From the NCBI RefSeq assembly GCF_005048155.1, contig NZ_SUMB01000012.1, positions 1 through 64,000 on the forward strand: DNA of 64,000 nucleotides, read 5' to 3'. A program made the position numbers and the translations under genes. The stretch is from Streptomyces piniterrae. Its GTDB lineage: Bacteria > Actinomycetota > Actinomycetes > Streptomycetales > Streptomycetaceae. Under the pieces are notes generated by a model. That model was not told the DNA's origin. It was given only the letters and a program-made list of their open reading frames with translations, and made no database searches. Of this stretch, positions 52,585 to 60,416 are shown piece by piece; the first letter of the stretch is position 1, and every line of letters begins with the position of its first letter.

Positions 52585-52985
52585 GTGGTGGGTGGGCGGT
52601 GTGGTGCGGGTGTGGCGGCCATTGGTGTTGTTGGGTGATTGTCGGGTTGTGGGTGGATGGGTGCGTTCGTGGTGTTTGGTGGGTGGCTGGGTTTCGTGTG
52701 GGGGGTGGGGGGTGTTGTGTGGGTATGGAGCCGAGAGAGTTGTGGGGTCGTCATGCGGTTTTGGCGGAGGCGTTTTGTGTGGGGGATGAGCGGGTGAGGG
52801 AGGCGCAGGCGCGGTTGGATGAGGCGCAGGCGGATCGGTTGCGGGTGTTGGCGGCTTTTGCGGTGACGGTGGGGAGTACGGGGGCGGTTGCTGATTTGTT
52901 TGGGTTGAGTGAGCGTGAGGTGCGGGTGGCGCGTCGGACGGTGGGGAAGGAGGACGCGCGGGCGGTGGCGGATGATCTGTTGGCC
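52585..52985. other. G/T-rich strand-asymmetric tract
   Basis: From about 52585 to 52985 the plus strand is composed almost wholly of G and T, with many GGG runs (for example GTGTGGGGGGTGGGGGGTG). Codons in the first third of the gene at 52725 end in T and G much more than in its second half, where usage returns to the local norm. Confidence 0.6.
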
Positions 52986-53561
52986 GCCGCGACGGCCTCC
53001 GCGTCCGTAGAGACGTCCGCCGACGAGGAGGAGACCGGCGAGCCGGAGTGCGTGGCGGAGGCGGCGTCGGCGGCACCCGGGGCATCGGGCGGCGCTTCTG
53101 TCGGCGCGGGCGAACCGCAGGGGGTGTCCGCCGCGGTGGACGCGGTCCTGGTGGGGAGTTGGCAGACGGGCGTGGATCTGCGGGAGCTGGCCGCGGAGTT
53201 GGGTCTCGACCTGACACGGCTGGTGACGCGTGCGCAGCAGTTGTCGGCTCAGGGACGGTTGCCCTCCGGTCCGGTGCAGGAGGGGTACGGGGGGCGTCAC
53301 CGGCGGAGCACCCACGAGACGCATGAGGCGGAGTGCTCCATCCCCGCCCAGCAGCCGGGGAGTTGGGGCGCGGTGTCGTCGGCGCAGACCGTGCCCTCGG
53401 CCTGGTATCCCACGGCGGAGTCCATGGCGGAAATGACGGCGATGCCGACGGACTGGGATCAGGCGCTGGCCGCATGGGGGCACTTCGCGCCTCCCTACGA
53501 GGAGCCGGTACCGGCCCCCGTCGCGGCGCAGCCCTGGGCGCAGTACCACCTCAGTTCCTGA
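52725..53561 (+). CDS. Possible DNA-binding protein with two HTH-like segments
   Basis: The 278-aa product has an N-terminal helical part (LWGRHAVLAEAFCVGDERVR, EAQARLDEAQADRLRVLAAF). An HTH-like stretch TGAVADLFGLSEREVRVARR (about residues 58-77) follows, then an acidic alanine/glycine linker. A second HTH-like stretch VDLRELAAELGLDLTRLVTR leads into a long Pro/Ala/Gln-rich tail with AECSIPAQQPGSWGAVSSAQ. I do not recognise a named family; similar Streptomyces proteins are annotated only as helix-turn-helix. ATG 52725 is chosen since the frame upstream encodes Trp/Cys-rich low-complexity sequence. Codon usage changes sharply within the gene. Confidence 0.6.
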   Translation: MEPRELWGRHAVLAEAFCVGDERVREAQARLDEAQADRLRVLAAFAVTVGSTGAVADLFGLSEREVRVARRTVGKEDARAVADDLLAAATASASVETSADEEETGEPECVAEAASAAPGASGGASVGAGEPQGVSAAVDAVLVGSWQTGVDLRELAAELGLDLTRLVTRAQQLSAQGRLPSGPVQEGYGGRHRRSTHETHEAECSIPAQQPGSWGAVSSAQTVPSAWYPTAESMAEMTAMPTDWDQALAAWGHFAPPYEEPVPAPVAAQPWAQYHLSS

Positions 53562-53620
53562 CGGTGTCACCTCAGTTCCGACGGAGGACAGGGGAGGCCG
53601 GCCGCACGCCGTGCGGACCC

Positions 53621-54511
53621 TCACCCACCGGTGAGCAGGTCGACCGTGCCCGCCAGGCCCTCGTCGCCATGGCCCTGTGCCACCCGGCGGCGCATCAGTT
53701 CCATGTAGGGAGTGAGCAGCCGAGGGTCGACGGACTGTTCCGCCGCCGTGGCCAGGAGCGCGTCGTTGCCCGCCGCCATCATGGCGAGGTTGGAGGTGAC
53801 GCCCTCGGTGTAGTCGCCGCTCACCAGTTGGGCGGCCATGCCATGGGTCATGCCGGCCATGGCGCCGAGCCAGTCCGCGAGCAGGGCGGCGAACCCCGCC
53901 TCGTCGAGGTCCCGTTCCGGGCGCACCAGTGCGAAGGCGTGGGCGATGCCGGCGAACATGCCGGTCATCGCACTCAGCAGGGCGATGTCGTGCAGCGCCG
54001 CATGACCGTGGTCCTCACCGACGAACTTCACCCCGGTGGCAGCTTCCAGCACCTCGCGGTGGCGTTCGAACAGGACGCGGTCACCGCTGTAGAAGGTGTA
54101 GCCGCCGGTCTCCGGTCGGCCGATCATCGGGGGAACGGCCATGATCCCGCCGTCCAGGAAACGAGCCCCGCGCTCCTCGACCCAGCGGGCGCGCCGCCGG
54201 GCCTGGGCGGGGGTGGCCGTGGTCAGGTTGACCACGGCCCTGCCCTTCAGGTCCGTGCCGTCCAACGCCTCACCCACGGAGGCATCGTCCAGCAGGCACA
54301 GGACGACGGGGCCGGTGGCCGAGGCGACCGCCTCGGCCGGGGTGGCAGCCGCTCGGGCTCCCTCGCCCACCAGCGGTGCGGCCTTCTCCGGTGTGCGGTT
54401 CCAGACGGTCAGCGGATGTCCCGCGGCGAGCCAGGCGCGGGCGAGAGCGGTGCCCATGGCGCCGAGACCGAGGAGGGTGACGGGGGACTTGGATGTGGTG
54501 GTGATGTCCAT
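53621..54511 (-). CDS. NAD(P)-dependent dehydrogenase, imine-reductase/6-PGDH-like
   Basis: The 296-aa protein has a Rossmann motif VTLLGLGAMGTALARAWLAA (about residues 11-30), NRTPEKAAPL with the arginine that favours NADP, and LDGGIMAVPPMIG where hydroxyacid dehydrogenases have G-x-G-G. The catalytic Lys (G-x-x-x-x-K) is replaced in the helical domain by a D (ALHDIALL). That pattern points to the imine reductase branch rather than hydroxyisobutyrate dehydrogenase. It is a single gene with a divergent promoter region shared with no plus-strand gene. ATG 54511 is preferred to the longer frame. Confidence 0.82.
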   Translation of the reverse strand: MDITTTSKSPVTLLGLGAMGTALARAWLAAGHPLTVWNRTPEKAAPLVGEGARAAATPAEAVASATGPVVLCLLDDASVGEALDGTDLKGRAVVNLTTATPAQARRRARWVEERGARFLDGGIMAVPPMIGRPETGGYTFYSGDRVLFERHREVLEAATGVKFVGEDHGHAALHDIALLSAMTGMFAGIAHAFALVRPERDLDEAGFAALLADWLGAMAGMTHGMAAQLVSGDYTEGVTSNLAMMAAGNDALLATAAEQSVDPRLLTPYMELMRRRVAQGHGDEGLAGTVDLLTGG

Positions 54512-54697
54512 GCCGACCAGGCTCGTATGCCCACGCACCATGATCAAGTACGCACTTTTTTGTGCGTTGGTTACCTTGAGCATCGTCTCCCGGGAGGATG
54601 CGTCGCCTTACAACACCCCGACAACACCCTGATCGCGCCCGGCAGTTACCCGGGCTGACCACCGCCGGCCAGCCCCGGTCGACCAGTGAGCCGCCGT

Positions 54698-56110
54698 CTA
54701 CGCGCCCCCGTACACCGCACCCCGCGCGTCCGCGTACGCCGCGCGGATGCGGCGGCCGGCCGAGTGGTCGGCGGAGACGGGAACGTGCCGGGCCGCCGAG
54801 GCGACCGGCCACTGGGGCGGTTCCGGGGTGCCGGCCAGCGCCCAGGCGGCCTGGCGGGCCGCGCCGAGCGCGACGTACTCATCGGGCTCCGGCACGGTGA
54901 CCGGAGTGCCGAAGATCTCGGCGGCGATCTCGCCGACCACCGGAGCCTTGGCCGCGCCGCCGATGATCAGGACGCGTCGGGCGCTGATGCCCTGCGCCCG
55001 CAGCTCGTCGAGCGCGTCCGCCATATTGCACAGCATGCCTTCCACCGCGGCCCGTGCGAGCTGCGGCGGATGCATATTGGTCTTGCGCATCCCCATCAGA
55101 CTGCCGGCGGCCTCCGGCAGGTTGGGCGTCCGCTCACCGCCCAGATACGGCAGGAACACCAGGCCGCCGGCGCCGGGCTCGGACTCGCGCGCGAGCCGGT
55201 CGATATCGGCGAGTCCGGTGCCGAGCAGGCGTGCCGTGGAGCTGAGGACGCGGGCGGCGTTCAGGGTGCACACCAGCGGCAGAAAGCGGCCGGTGGCGTC
55301 GGCGAATCCGGCGACGGCCCCGGTGGCGTCGCCCACCGGGTGCTCGGACAGTGCGAAGGCCGTGCCGCTGGTGCCCAGCGAGATGACCACGTCGCCCGGC
55401 TCGATGCCGAGACCGAGTGCGGCGCCCATGTTGTCACCGGTCCCGGCGGCCACCAGGACCCCGTCCGGGGTGCGGCCCGCGGCCTCGTACGGGCCCAGGA
55501 CGCGCGGCAGTTCGGGGGTGCGGCCACCGAAGGCGAGGGACAGCAGGTCATGGCGGTAGGCGCCGTCGGCCGGTGACCAGTAGCCGGTACCGGAGGCGTC
55601 TCCCCGGTCGGTGACCGGTTCGGCACCGGCCGCCGAACCACCGCACAGCCTCCAGGTCAGCCAGTCGTGCGGCAGCAGCACCCGGTCGGTGCGGTCCGCG
55701 ACGGCGGGCTCGTGCTCGGCCAGCCAGCGCAACTTGCTGACCGTGATGGCCGCGACCGGGACGGTGCCGACGGCCCGCGCCCACTTCTCCGCACCGCCGA
55801 GTTCGGTGACGAGGTCGGCGGCGGCCTGCGCCGAGCGGGTGTCGTTCCACAGCAGGGCGTCGCGGACCGGCTGCCCGGCCGCGTCGAGTGCCACCAGGCC
55901 GTGCTGCTGGCCGGCGACCGAGATCGCGTCGACATGCTCCAGCAGGCCGGCGCCCGCTTCGAGGAGCGCACGCCACCAGGACTCGGGGTCGACTTCGGTG
56001 CCGTCGGGGTGGGCCGCCCGGCCCTGGTGCAGGACCTTCCCGGTGGCGGCGTCGCAGACGACGACCTTGCAGGACTGGGTCGAGGAGTCCACTCCGGCAA
56101 CTGTCGGCAT
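54698..56110 (-). CDS. xylB: Xylulokinase
   Basis: The 470-aa FGGY kinase phosphorylates D-xylulose. N-terminal ATPase motif: VAGVDSSTQSCKVVVCD. Substrate-binding signatures follow: ISVAGQQHGLVALD (Q-Q-H-G is typical of xylulokinase) and LLWNDTRS, then GTGDNMGAALGLGIEPGDVV and ISLGTSGTAFAL. In the second half come FLPYLGGERTPN and IIGGAAKAPVV. Length is normal. It is the last gene of the minus-strand polyol operon, 61 bases after the dehydrogenase gene. Product xylulose 5-phosphate enters the pentose phosphate pathway. Confidence 0.93.
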   Translation of the reverse strand: MPTVAGVDSSTQSCKVVVCDAATGKVLHQGRAAHPDGTEVDPESWWRALLEAGAGLLEHVDAISVAGQQHGLVALDAAGQPVRDALLWNDTRSAQAAADLVTELGGAEKWARAVGTVPVAAITVSKLRWLAEHEPAVADRTDRVLLPHDWLTWRLCGGSAAGAEPVTDRGDASGTGYWSPADGAYRHDLLSLAFGGRTPELPRVLGPYEAAGRTPDGVLVAAGTGDNMGAALGLGIEPGDVVISLGTSGTAFALSEHPVGDATGAVAGFADATGRFLPLVCTLNAARVLSSTARLLGTGLADIDRLARESEPGAGGLVFLPYLGGERTPNLPEAAGSLMGMRKTNMHPPQLARAAVEGMLCNMADALDELRAQGISARRVLIIGGAAKAPVVGEIAAEIFGTPVTVPEPDEYVALGAARQAAWALAGTPEPPQWPVASAARHVPVSADHSAGRRIRAAYADARGAVYGGA

Positions 56111-56171
56111 GAGGGTTTTCGCTTCCGTACGACGGGACGGGGGAGGGGAGTGGGGGGAGGGAGCGCCGGTC

Positions 56172-57170
56172 TCAGCCGGCGGGGCGGATCTGGATCTTGC
56201 GGCCGGAGCCGTCACGGAACGCCTGCAGCGCGGCGGGGAACTCGTCCAGTCCGAAGCTGTGCGTGATCATGGTGTCGGCGTCGATGACGCCCTTCGCCAT
56301 CAGGTCCACCGCACGGCCGAAACTGTGCAGGACGGCCATCGAACCGACGATGGTGATCTCGTCGTTGTAGACGCTGAACGGGGAGAAGGACGCCTTCGCG
56401 GCCGAGGGGGCGACGCCGAACTGCTGGAAGGTTCCGCCGCGGCGCACCCGGGTCAGTCCGTCCTCGATGACCGGGATGACGCCGGTGCAGTCGATCACGG
56501 TCTCCCAGCCCTGCGGCCGGTCCAGGGCGTCGGCGTCCGCGCCGGTGGCGTCCGCGCCGAGCCGCTCGGCGATCCGCAGCCGGTCCTTGTTGATGTCGAC
56601 GACGGACAGCGAAGCGGCGCCCGCCGCCTTGGCGAGCTGAAGCATCATCAGGCCCATGGTGCCCGCGCCGTAGATCAGGTAGTGGTCACCGAGGCGGCGC
56701 GGCAGCACGTCGAAGCCGCGTACGGCGCAGGACAGCGGCTCGATCAGGGTGCCCTGGACGACGTCCACGCTCTCCGGCAGCCGGTAGCAGTTGGCGGCCG
56801 GCACCTTGACGTACTCGGCCATCGCCCCGTCCACGGTGTCGCCGATCGCCCCCCACCGCTCGCACAGGTTGCCGTGCCCGATGGAGCAGTAGTGGCAGGC
56901 GCCGCAGAACAGCGACGGGTCGACCGCGACCTGCTCCCCGGTGCGCAGGCCGGTCACTCCCGCACCGAGCGCGACGATCTCGCCGGTGAACTCATGACCG
57001 GGAATGATCGGGTACGGCGTGGGCGCGAACTCGCCCTGGACGATGTGCACATCGGTGCCGCAGATCCCCACCGCGGCGGGGGCGACGACGACCTCGCCGG
57101 GCCCCGGGGTGGGGTCGGGGACGGTGGTGACCCCGTAGTGCTCGGGGGTTTCGATGACGACGGCACGCAT
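56172..57170 (-). CDS. Zinc-dependent polyol dehydrogenase (MDR family)
   Basis: The 332-aa enzyme has catalytic zinc ligands Cys37 (GICGTDVHIV) and His59-Glu60 (IIPGHEFTGE), structural zinc cysteines 89, 92, 95 and 103 (FCGACHYCSIGHGNLC), and the NAD motif YGAGTMGLMMLQLAKAAGA. These fit sorbitol/xylitol/arabinitol dehydrogenases. Placed between a DeoR regulator and a xylulokinase, it most likely oxidises a pentitol (D-arabinitol or xylitol) to D-xylulose. No ribosome site is clear before ATG 57170. The regulator ends 119 bases upstream, so they may share a transcript. Confidence 0.9.
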   Translation of the reverse strand: MRAVVIETPEHYGVTTVPDPTPGPGEVVVAPAAVGICGTDVHIVQGEFAPTPYPIIPGHEFTGEIVALGAGVTGLRTGEQVAVDPSLFCGACHYCSIGHGNLCERWGAIGDTVDGAMAEYVKVPAANCYRLPESVDVVQGTLIEPLSCAVRGFDVLPRRLGDHYLIYGAGTMGLMMLQLAKAAGAASLSVVDINKDRLRIAERLGADATGADADALDRPQGWETVIDCTGVIPVIEDGLTRVRRGGTFQQFGVAPSAAKASFSPFSVYNDEITIVGSMAVLHSFGRAVDLMAKGVIDADTMITHSFGLDEFPAALQAFRDGSGRKIQIRPAG

Positions 57171-57289
57171 GGAGAGGGGCCTTTCGGGGGGCCGGGGGGA
57201 AGCCGGGGGTTTCTGGGGGGAAGCGGTTGTCTGGGGGAGAGCGGGATCGGTGCGCCTGGGAGAGCGGGCCGGGAACCTTGCCGGGTGGC

Positions 57290-58081
57290 TCAGCTCTCCG
57301 GTTCGACGGCGCGGATCTCGACGCCGAGGTCGCGGACGGACCGGAGTTCCTCCTCGGGCGTCGCGGTGTCCGTGACCAGCAGGTCGTAGCCGCTGACATC
57401 GCCGTACGCGTAGGTGGCCGTACGGCCGAACTTGCTGTGGTCGACGGCGAGCACGGCACGATCGGCAGCCTGCAGATAGGCCTCCTTGTTGTCCGCGTAC
57501 TCGCGCACCGGGTGGAAGAGCCGGCCGGCGCTGACCGATGTGGCGGTGACGAAGGCGACGTTGGCGCGGATGTGCTCCAGCTGGCGCCGGGTCTGCGGTC
57601 CCGCGCACGACTCGAAGTCCTCGTAGAACCGGTCGCCGAGGAGGGTGACCTCGGCGGGTGAGCCGGACAGGAGGTAGGTGATGCGCAGCGAGTTGGTGAT
57701 CACGCGTATCCCATCCATCCCGGCGATCCGGCGGGCGAGCGGGAAGAGCGTGGAACCGCAGTCGATCAGCACCGTGCTGCCCGGGGCTATCTCGTCCACG
57801 AGCGCGTCCGCGATGGCGGCCTTGGCCGGCATGTTGCTGTGCTCGCGGAAGCGCAGCGCGCTCTCCATCGTGACGTTGGAGAAGGACGTCGCGACCCCGC
57901 GGCCCTTGCGGATCAGCTGCCGCTCGTTGAGGTTGTCCAGGTCACGGTGCATGGTCATCACGCTGACGTGCAGCCGCTCGGCGAGGTCGGCGATACGGAC
58001 CTCGCCCTCTTCGGCGACCTGGCGCAGCACCGCCTGGCGGCGCTCCTCCACCTCGGCCTCGGAACCACGACTCGGTCTCAT
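57290..58081 (-). CDS. DeoR-family transcriptional regulator
   Basis: The 263-aa protein has the DeoR N-terminal HTH (VRIADLAERLHVSVMTMHRD, about residues 25-50) and a C-terminal sugar-phosphate-sensing domain (DALVDEIAPGSTVLIDCGST, RVITNSLRITYLL, VDHSKFGRTATYAYGDVS). It is adjacent to polyol catabolic genes and diverges from the transporter. Expected role: repressor released by a phosphorylated intermediate such as xylulose 5-phosphate. ATG 58081 is supported by the family start; the longer frame from 58165 overlaps the promoter. Confidence 0.9.
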   Translation of the reverse strand: MRPSRGSEAEVEERRQAVLRQVAEEGEVRIADLAERLHVSVMTMHRDLDNLNERQLIRKGRGVATSFSNVTMESALRFREHSNMPAKAAIADALVDEIAPGSTVLIDCGSTLFPLARRIAGMDGIRVITNSLRITYLLSGSPAEVTLLGDRFYEDFESCAGPQTRRQLEHIRANVAFVTATSVSAGRLFHPVREYADNKEAYLQAADRAVLAVDHSKFGRTATYAYGDVSGYDLLVTDTATPEEELRSVRDLGVEIRAVEPES

Positions 58082-58143
58082 CGCTGGTCGCCCCCGCTCT
58101 TTTCCTTCGTTCTTCGAACCGCTCTCCTCGCACCATAGAACAT

Positions 58144-58158
58144 CACACACTTTCTGTG
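58144..58158. promoter_or_regulatory. Candidate DeoR operator
   Basis: CACACACTTTCTGTG in the divergent regulator-transporter region contains CACA/TGTG arms 7 bases apart. An A/T-rich ATTGAAATTTATTGA segment lies just downstream and is unusual in this genome. It is a plausible control site for the polyol genes. Confidence 0.35.
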
Positions 58159-58242
58159 AAGCCATTGAAATTTATTGAGAAGCTGTTCAGGGTGGTGACC
58201 ACTCTCGGGCATCCGCCCGGCCTGTCAGGAGGTCCCACCGCC

Positions 58243-59571
58243 GTGCTGTCCCCGTCCCACTCCACCTACGCCGGAATACCCCGAGCTCTCCTCTGGGGCT
58301 ACGTCGGCGTGCTGCTGTTCATGATCGGCGACGGTGTGGAGACCAGCTATCTCCCCACGTACTTCAAGACCGACCTCGGCTTCGCCGAAGCGAGCGTCGG
58401 CATCGTCTTCACGCTCTACGGCATCACCGCCGCCGTCGGCGCCTTCCTGGCCGGCGGGCTGTCCGACCTGTGGGGGCCGCGCAAGGTGATGATGGCCGGT
58501 GCCGCCTGCTGGGTGGTCTGCCACGCGCTGATGCTCGCGGTCGCCATTCCGGCCCACTCGTACCCGCTGATCCTGCTCACCTACGGCCTGCGCGGCTTCG
58601 GCTATCCGCTGTTCGCCTACGGGTTCATGGTCTGGATCATGGCCGGCGCCCCGGAACGGCAACTCGGCAAGGCGCTGGGCTGGTTCTGGTTCTGCTTCAC
58701 CATGGGCTACCCGGTCCTCGGCTCCGCCCTGGTCTCCCTCCTCAAGCCCGTGATCGGCTTCTACGACACGCTGTGGATCTCGCTCGCGATGATCGTCGCG
58801 GGTGCCCTGGTCGTTCTGGTCCTGTTGCGCGAACGCTCCGGTTTCCAGGGCCTGTCCAAGGGGTCGGAGCGCACCAGCCTGGTGCGCACGCTCACCGGCT
58901 GCTTCACCGTCATGTTCGCCAAGCCGCGGGTGGGCATGGGCGCCGTCGTCCGGCTCATCAACACCACCTCGCAGTTCGGAGTGTGGGTCTTCGTCCCGCT
59001 GTACCTCGTCGACCGGGTGGGCTTCTCCGCCGAGGAGTGGGCGTCGCTGCTCATCGTGATGATGGTCAGCAATCTCGCCTGCGTCGTCACCTTCGGCGCC
59101 GTCGGCGACAAATGGAGCCGACGCAAGACGGTCGCCTGGCTCGGCGGCGTGGTTTCCGCAGTGGCCTGCCTGGCGCTGTACTACGTGCCCGCGACCGTGG
59201 GCCACGACTACCTGCTCGTCGCGATCGCCGCGGGAGCGCTGGGCGTCGGCATGGCCGGATACGTCCCGCTGCCCCCGCTCATGACCACCCAGGCCCCGGA
59301 ACGCAAGGGCCAGGTCATGTCCGCGTACACCCTGGGCGCCGGCGCCAGCATGGCCTTCGGCCCGCTCATCGGCACGGTGTTCATCGGGTCGCTCGGCATC
59401 CAGGGGGTCATGTGGATCTACGCGGCGCTGCATCTGCTGAGCACGGTCCTCGTGCTGTTCATGAAGGCGCCCACGGCGACGCCTGTCGACGGACCCGAAC
59501 CCGAACCCGAGACGGAGGGGGAGGAGCGGGAGCCGCGGGCGGTGGCGGTGATGTCCGGGGCGGGCGGCTGA
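58243..59571 (+). CDS. MFS polyol permease (DalT/RbtT-like)
   Basis: The 442-aa transporter has twelve predicted helices. Signatures are MIGDGVETSYLPTYFKTDLG in helix one/two, GGLSDLWGPRKVMM in the conserved loop 2-3 and the central loop LLRERSGFQGLSKGSERTS. These resemble the polyol permease family (ribitol/arabinitol carriers). It diverges from the DeoR regulator of the polyol operon. GTG 58243 has AGGAGGT 9 bases ahead, so the longer frame from 58156 is rejected. An acidic tail ends the protein. Likely substrate: a pentitol. Confidence 0.88.
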   Translation: MLSPSHSTYAGIPRALLWGYVGVLLFMIGDGVETSYLPTYFKTDLGFAEASVGIVFTLYGITAAVGAFLAGGLSDLWGPRKVMMAGAACWVVCHALMLAVAIPAHSYPLILLTYGLRGFGYPLFAYGFMVWIMAGAPERQLGKALGWFWFCFTMGYPVLGSALVSLLKPVIGFYDTLWISLAMIVAGALVVLVLLRERSGFQGLSKGSERTSLVRTLTGCFTVMFAKPRVGMGAVVRLINTTSQFGVWVFVPLYLVDRVGFSAEEWASLLIVMMVSNLACVVTFGAVGDKWSRRKTVAWLGGVVSAVACLALYYVPATVGHDYLLVAIAAGALGVGMAGYVPLPPLMTTQAPERKGQVMSAYTLGAGASMAFGPLIGTVFIGSLGIQGVMWIYAALHLLSTVLVLFMKAPTATPVDGPEPEPETEGEEREPRAVAVMSGAGG

Positions 59572-59659
59572 GCGGGCGCGCTGCCTGACGTACCGTCAAC
59601 TGGCGGGAAGTGTCTATGAGTTCCCGTCGGTGTCCGTTCCCCGGGGCGGACCGCCGCCA

Positions 59660-59716
59660 CTCGGCCCGGCCGCTCGGCCCCCCGTCCCGGAGGCGGGGCC
59701 GAGCGGACGGGCCGAG
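59660..59716 (+). terminator. 22-bp hairpin between permease and ridA-like gene
   Basis: The arms 59660-59681 and 59695-59716 pair over 22 positions with one mismatch around a 13-base loop. It lies 89 bases after the permease stop and 41 before the next start, so it could be a terminator or a leader structure. TGACG-TAC-CGTCA (59586-59598), just after the permease stop, is a small palindrome. Confidence 0.6.
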
Positions 59717-59756
59717 ACTGGCATCGTTCCGGTCGCCGTGCGGTGAGGGAGGTGCC

Positions 59757-60254
59757 ATGCCGGCCGAGGCACGGCTTGCCGAGCTGGGGCTGACCCTGCC
59801 CGCGGAGCTTCAGCGACCGCCGGGTCTTGAGCTCCCCTTCGCATGGGTGCGCGTCCGCCGGGACCGGGCGTTCGTGGCCGGTCATGGTGCCCTCACCCCG
59901 GACGGCAAGCCCGCCGGGCCGTTCGGGAAGGTTCCCGGCGAGGTGCCGCTCGAAGCCGCACAGGAGTCGGCTCGGCTCGCCACGCTGGCCGTCCTCGCCA
60001 GCCTGCGACGGGCCCTCGGCAGCCTCGATGCCGTGACGGCCTGGCTCACGGTGACCGGCTTCGTCAACGCCGAGCCCGGCTATCCGCAGACGACGCTCGT
60101 CATGAACGCCTGCTCGGACCTGATCCTGGATGTCCACGGGCCGCAGGCCGGCGGTCACGCCCGCACCGCCGTCGGAGTCACCGCCCTGCCCCTCGATCTG
60201 CCCGTGATCATCGCCACGGAAGTCGAGACGGCGCCGCCAACTCCCCGCCCGTAA
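59757..60254 (+). CDS. RidA/YjgF-family protein
   Basis: The 165-aa product contains GHGALTPDGKPAGPFGKVPG, ESARLATLAVLASLRRALGS and VNAEPGYPQTTLVMNACSDL, typical of RidA-like enamine/imine deaminases. Here the branch carrying the catalytic Arg as in canonical RidA (ARTAVGVTALPLD) has R in HARTAVG. RidA proteins hydrolyse reactive enamines; this larger 155-165-aa subgroup is less studied. ATG 59757 follows GAGGGAGG. It is monocistronic. Confidence 0.87.
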   Translation: MPAEARLAELGLTLPAELQRPPGLELPFAWVRVRRDRAFVAGHGALTPDGKPAGPFGKVPGEVPLEAAQESARLATLAVLASLRRALGSLDAVTAWLTVTGFVNAEPGYPQTTLVMNACSDLILDVHGPQAGGHARTAVGVTALPLDLPVIIATEVETAPPTPRP

Positions 60255-60416
60255 CGGCCGGGCCTGCACCGATCGGCCACCGCAGCCCGCGCGGCGGCTC
60301 TCCGGCACGCCCGGCGCCCTGTCCTTTCCCGCCGGGTTTGGCGCAGCCGCCCCCGTGTACGTAAAGTTCCGCCGGAGCTTGAATAGAACAGACGATCCCA
60401 CGAAAGCGGCACGGCG

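Noticed and set aside
52480-52585. Integration site or element boundary after the sensor kinase
   Set aside because: A GATCGG repeat is present, but there is no integrase, tRNA end or matching second boundary.
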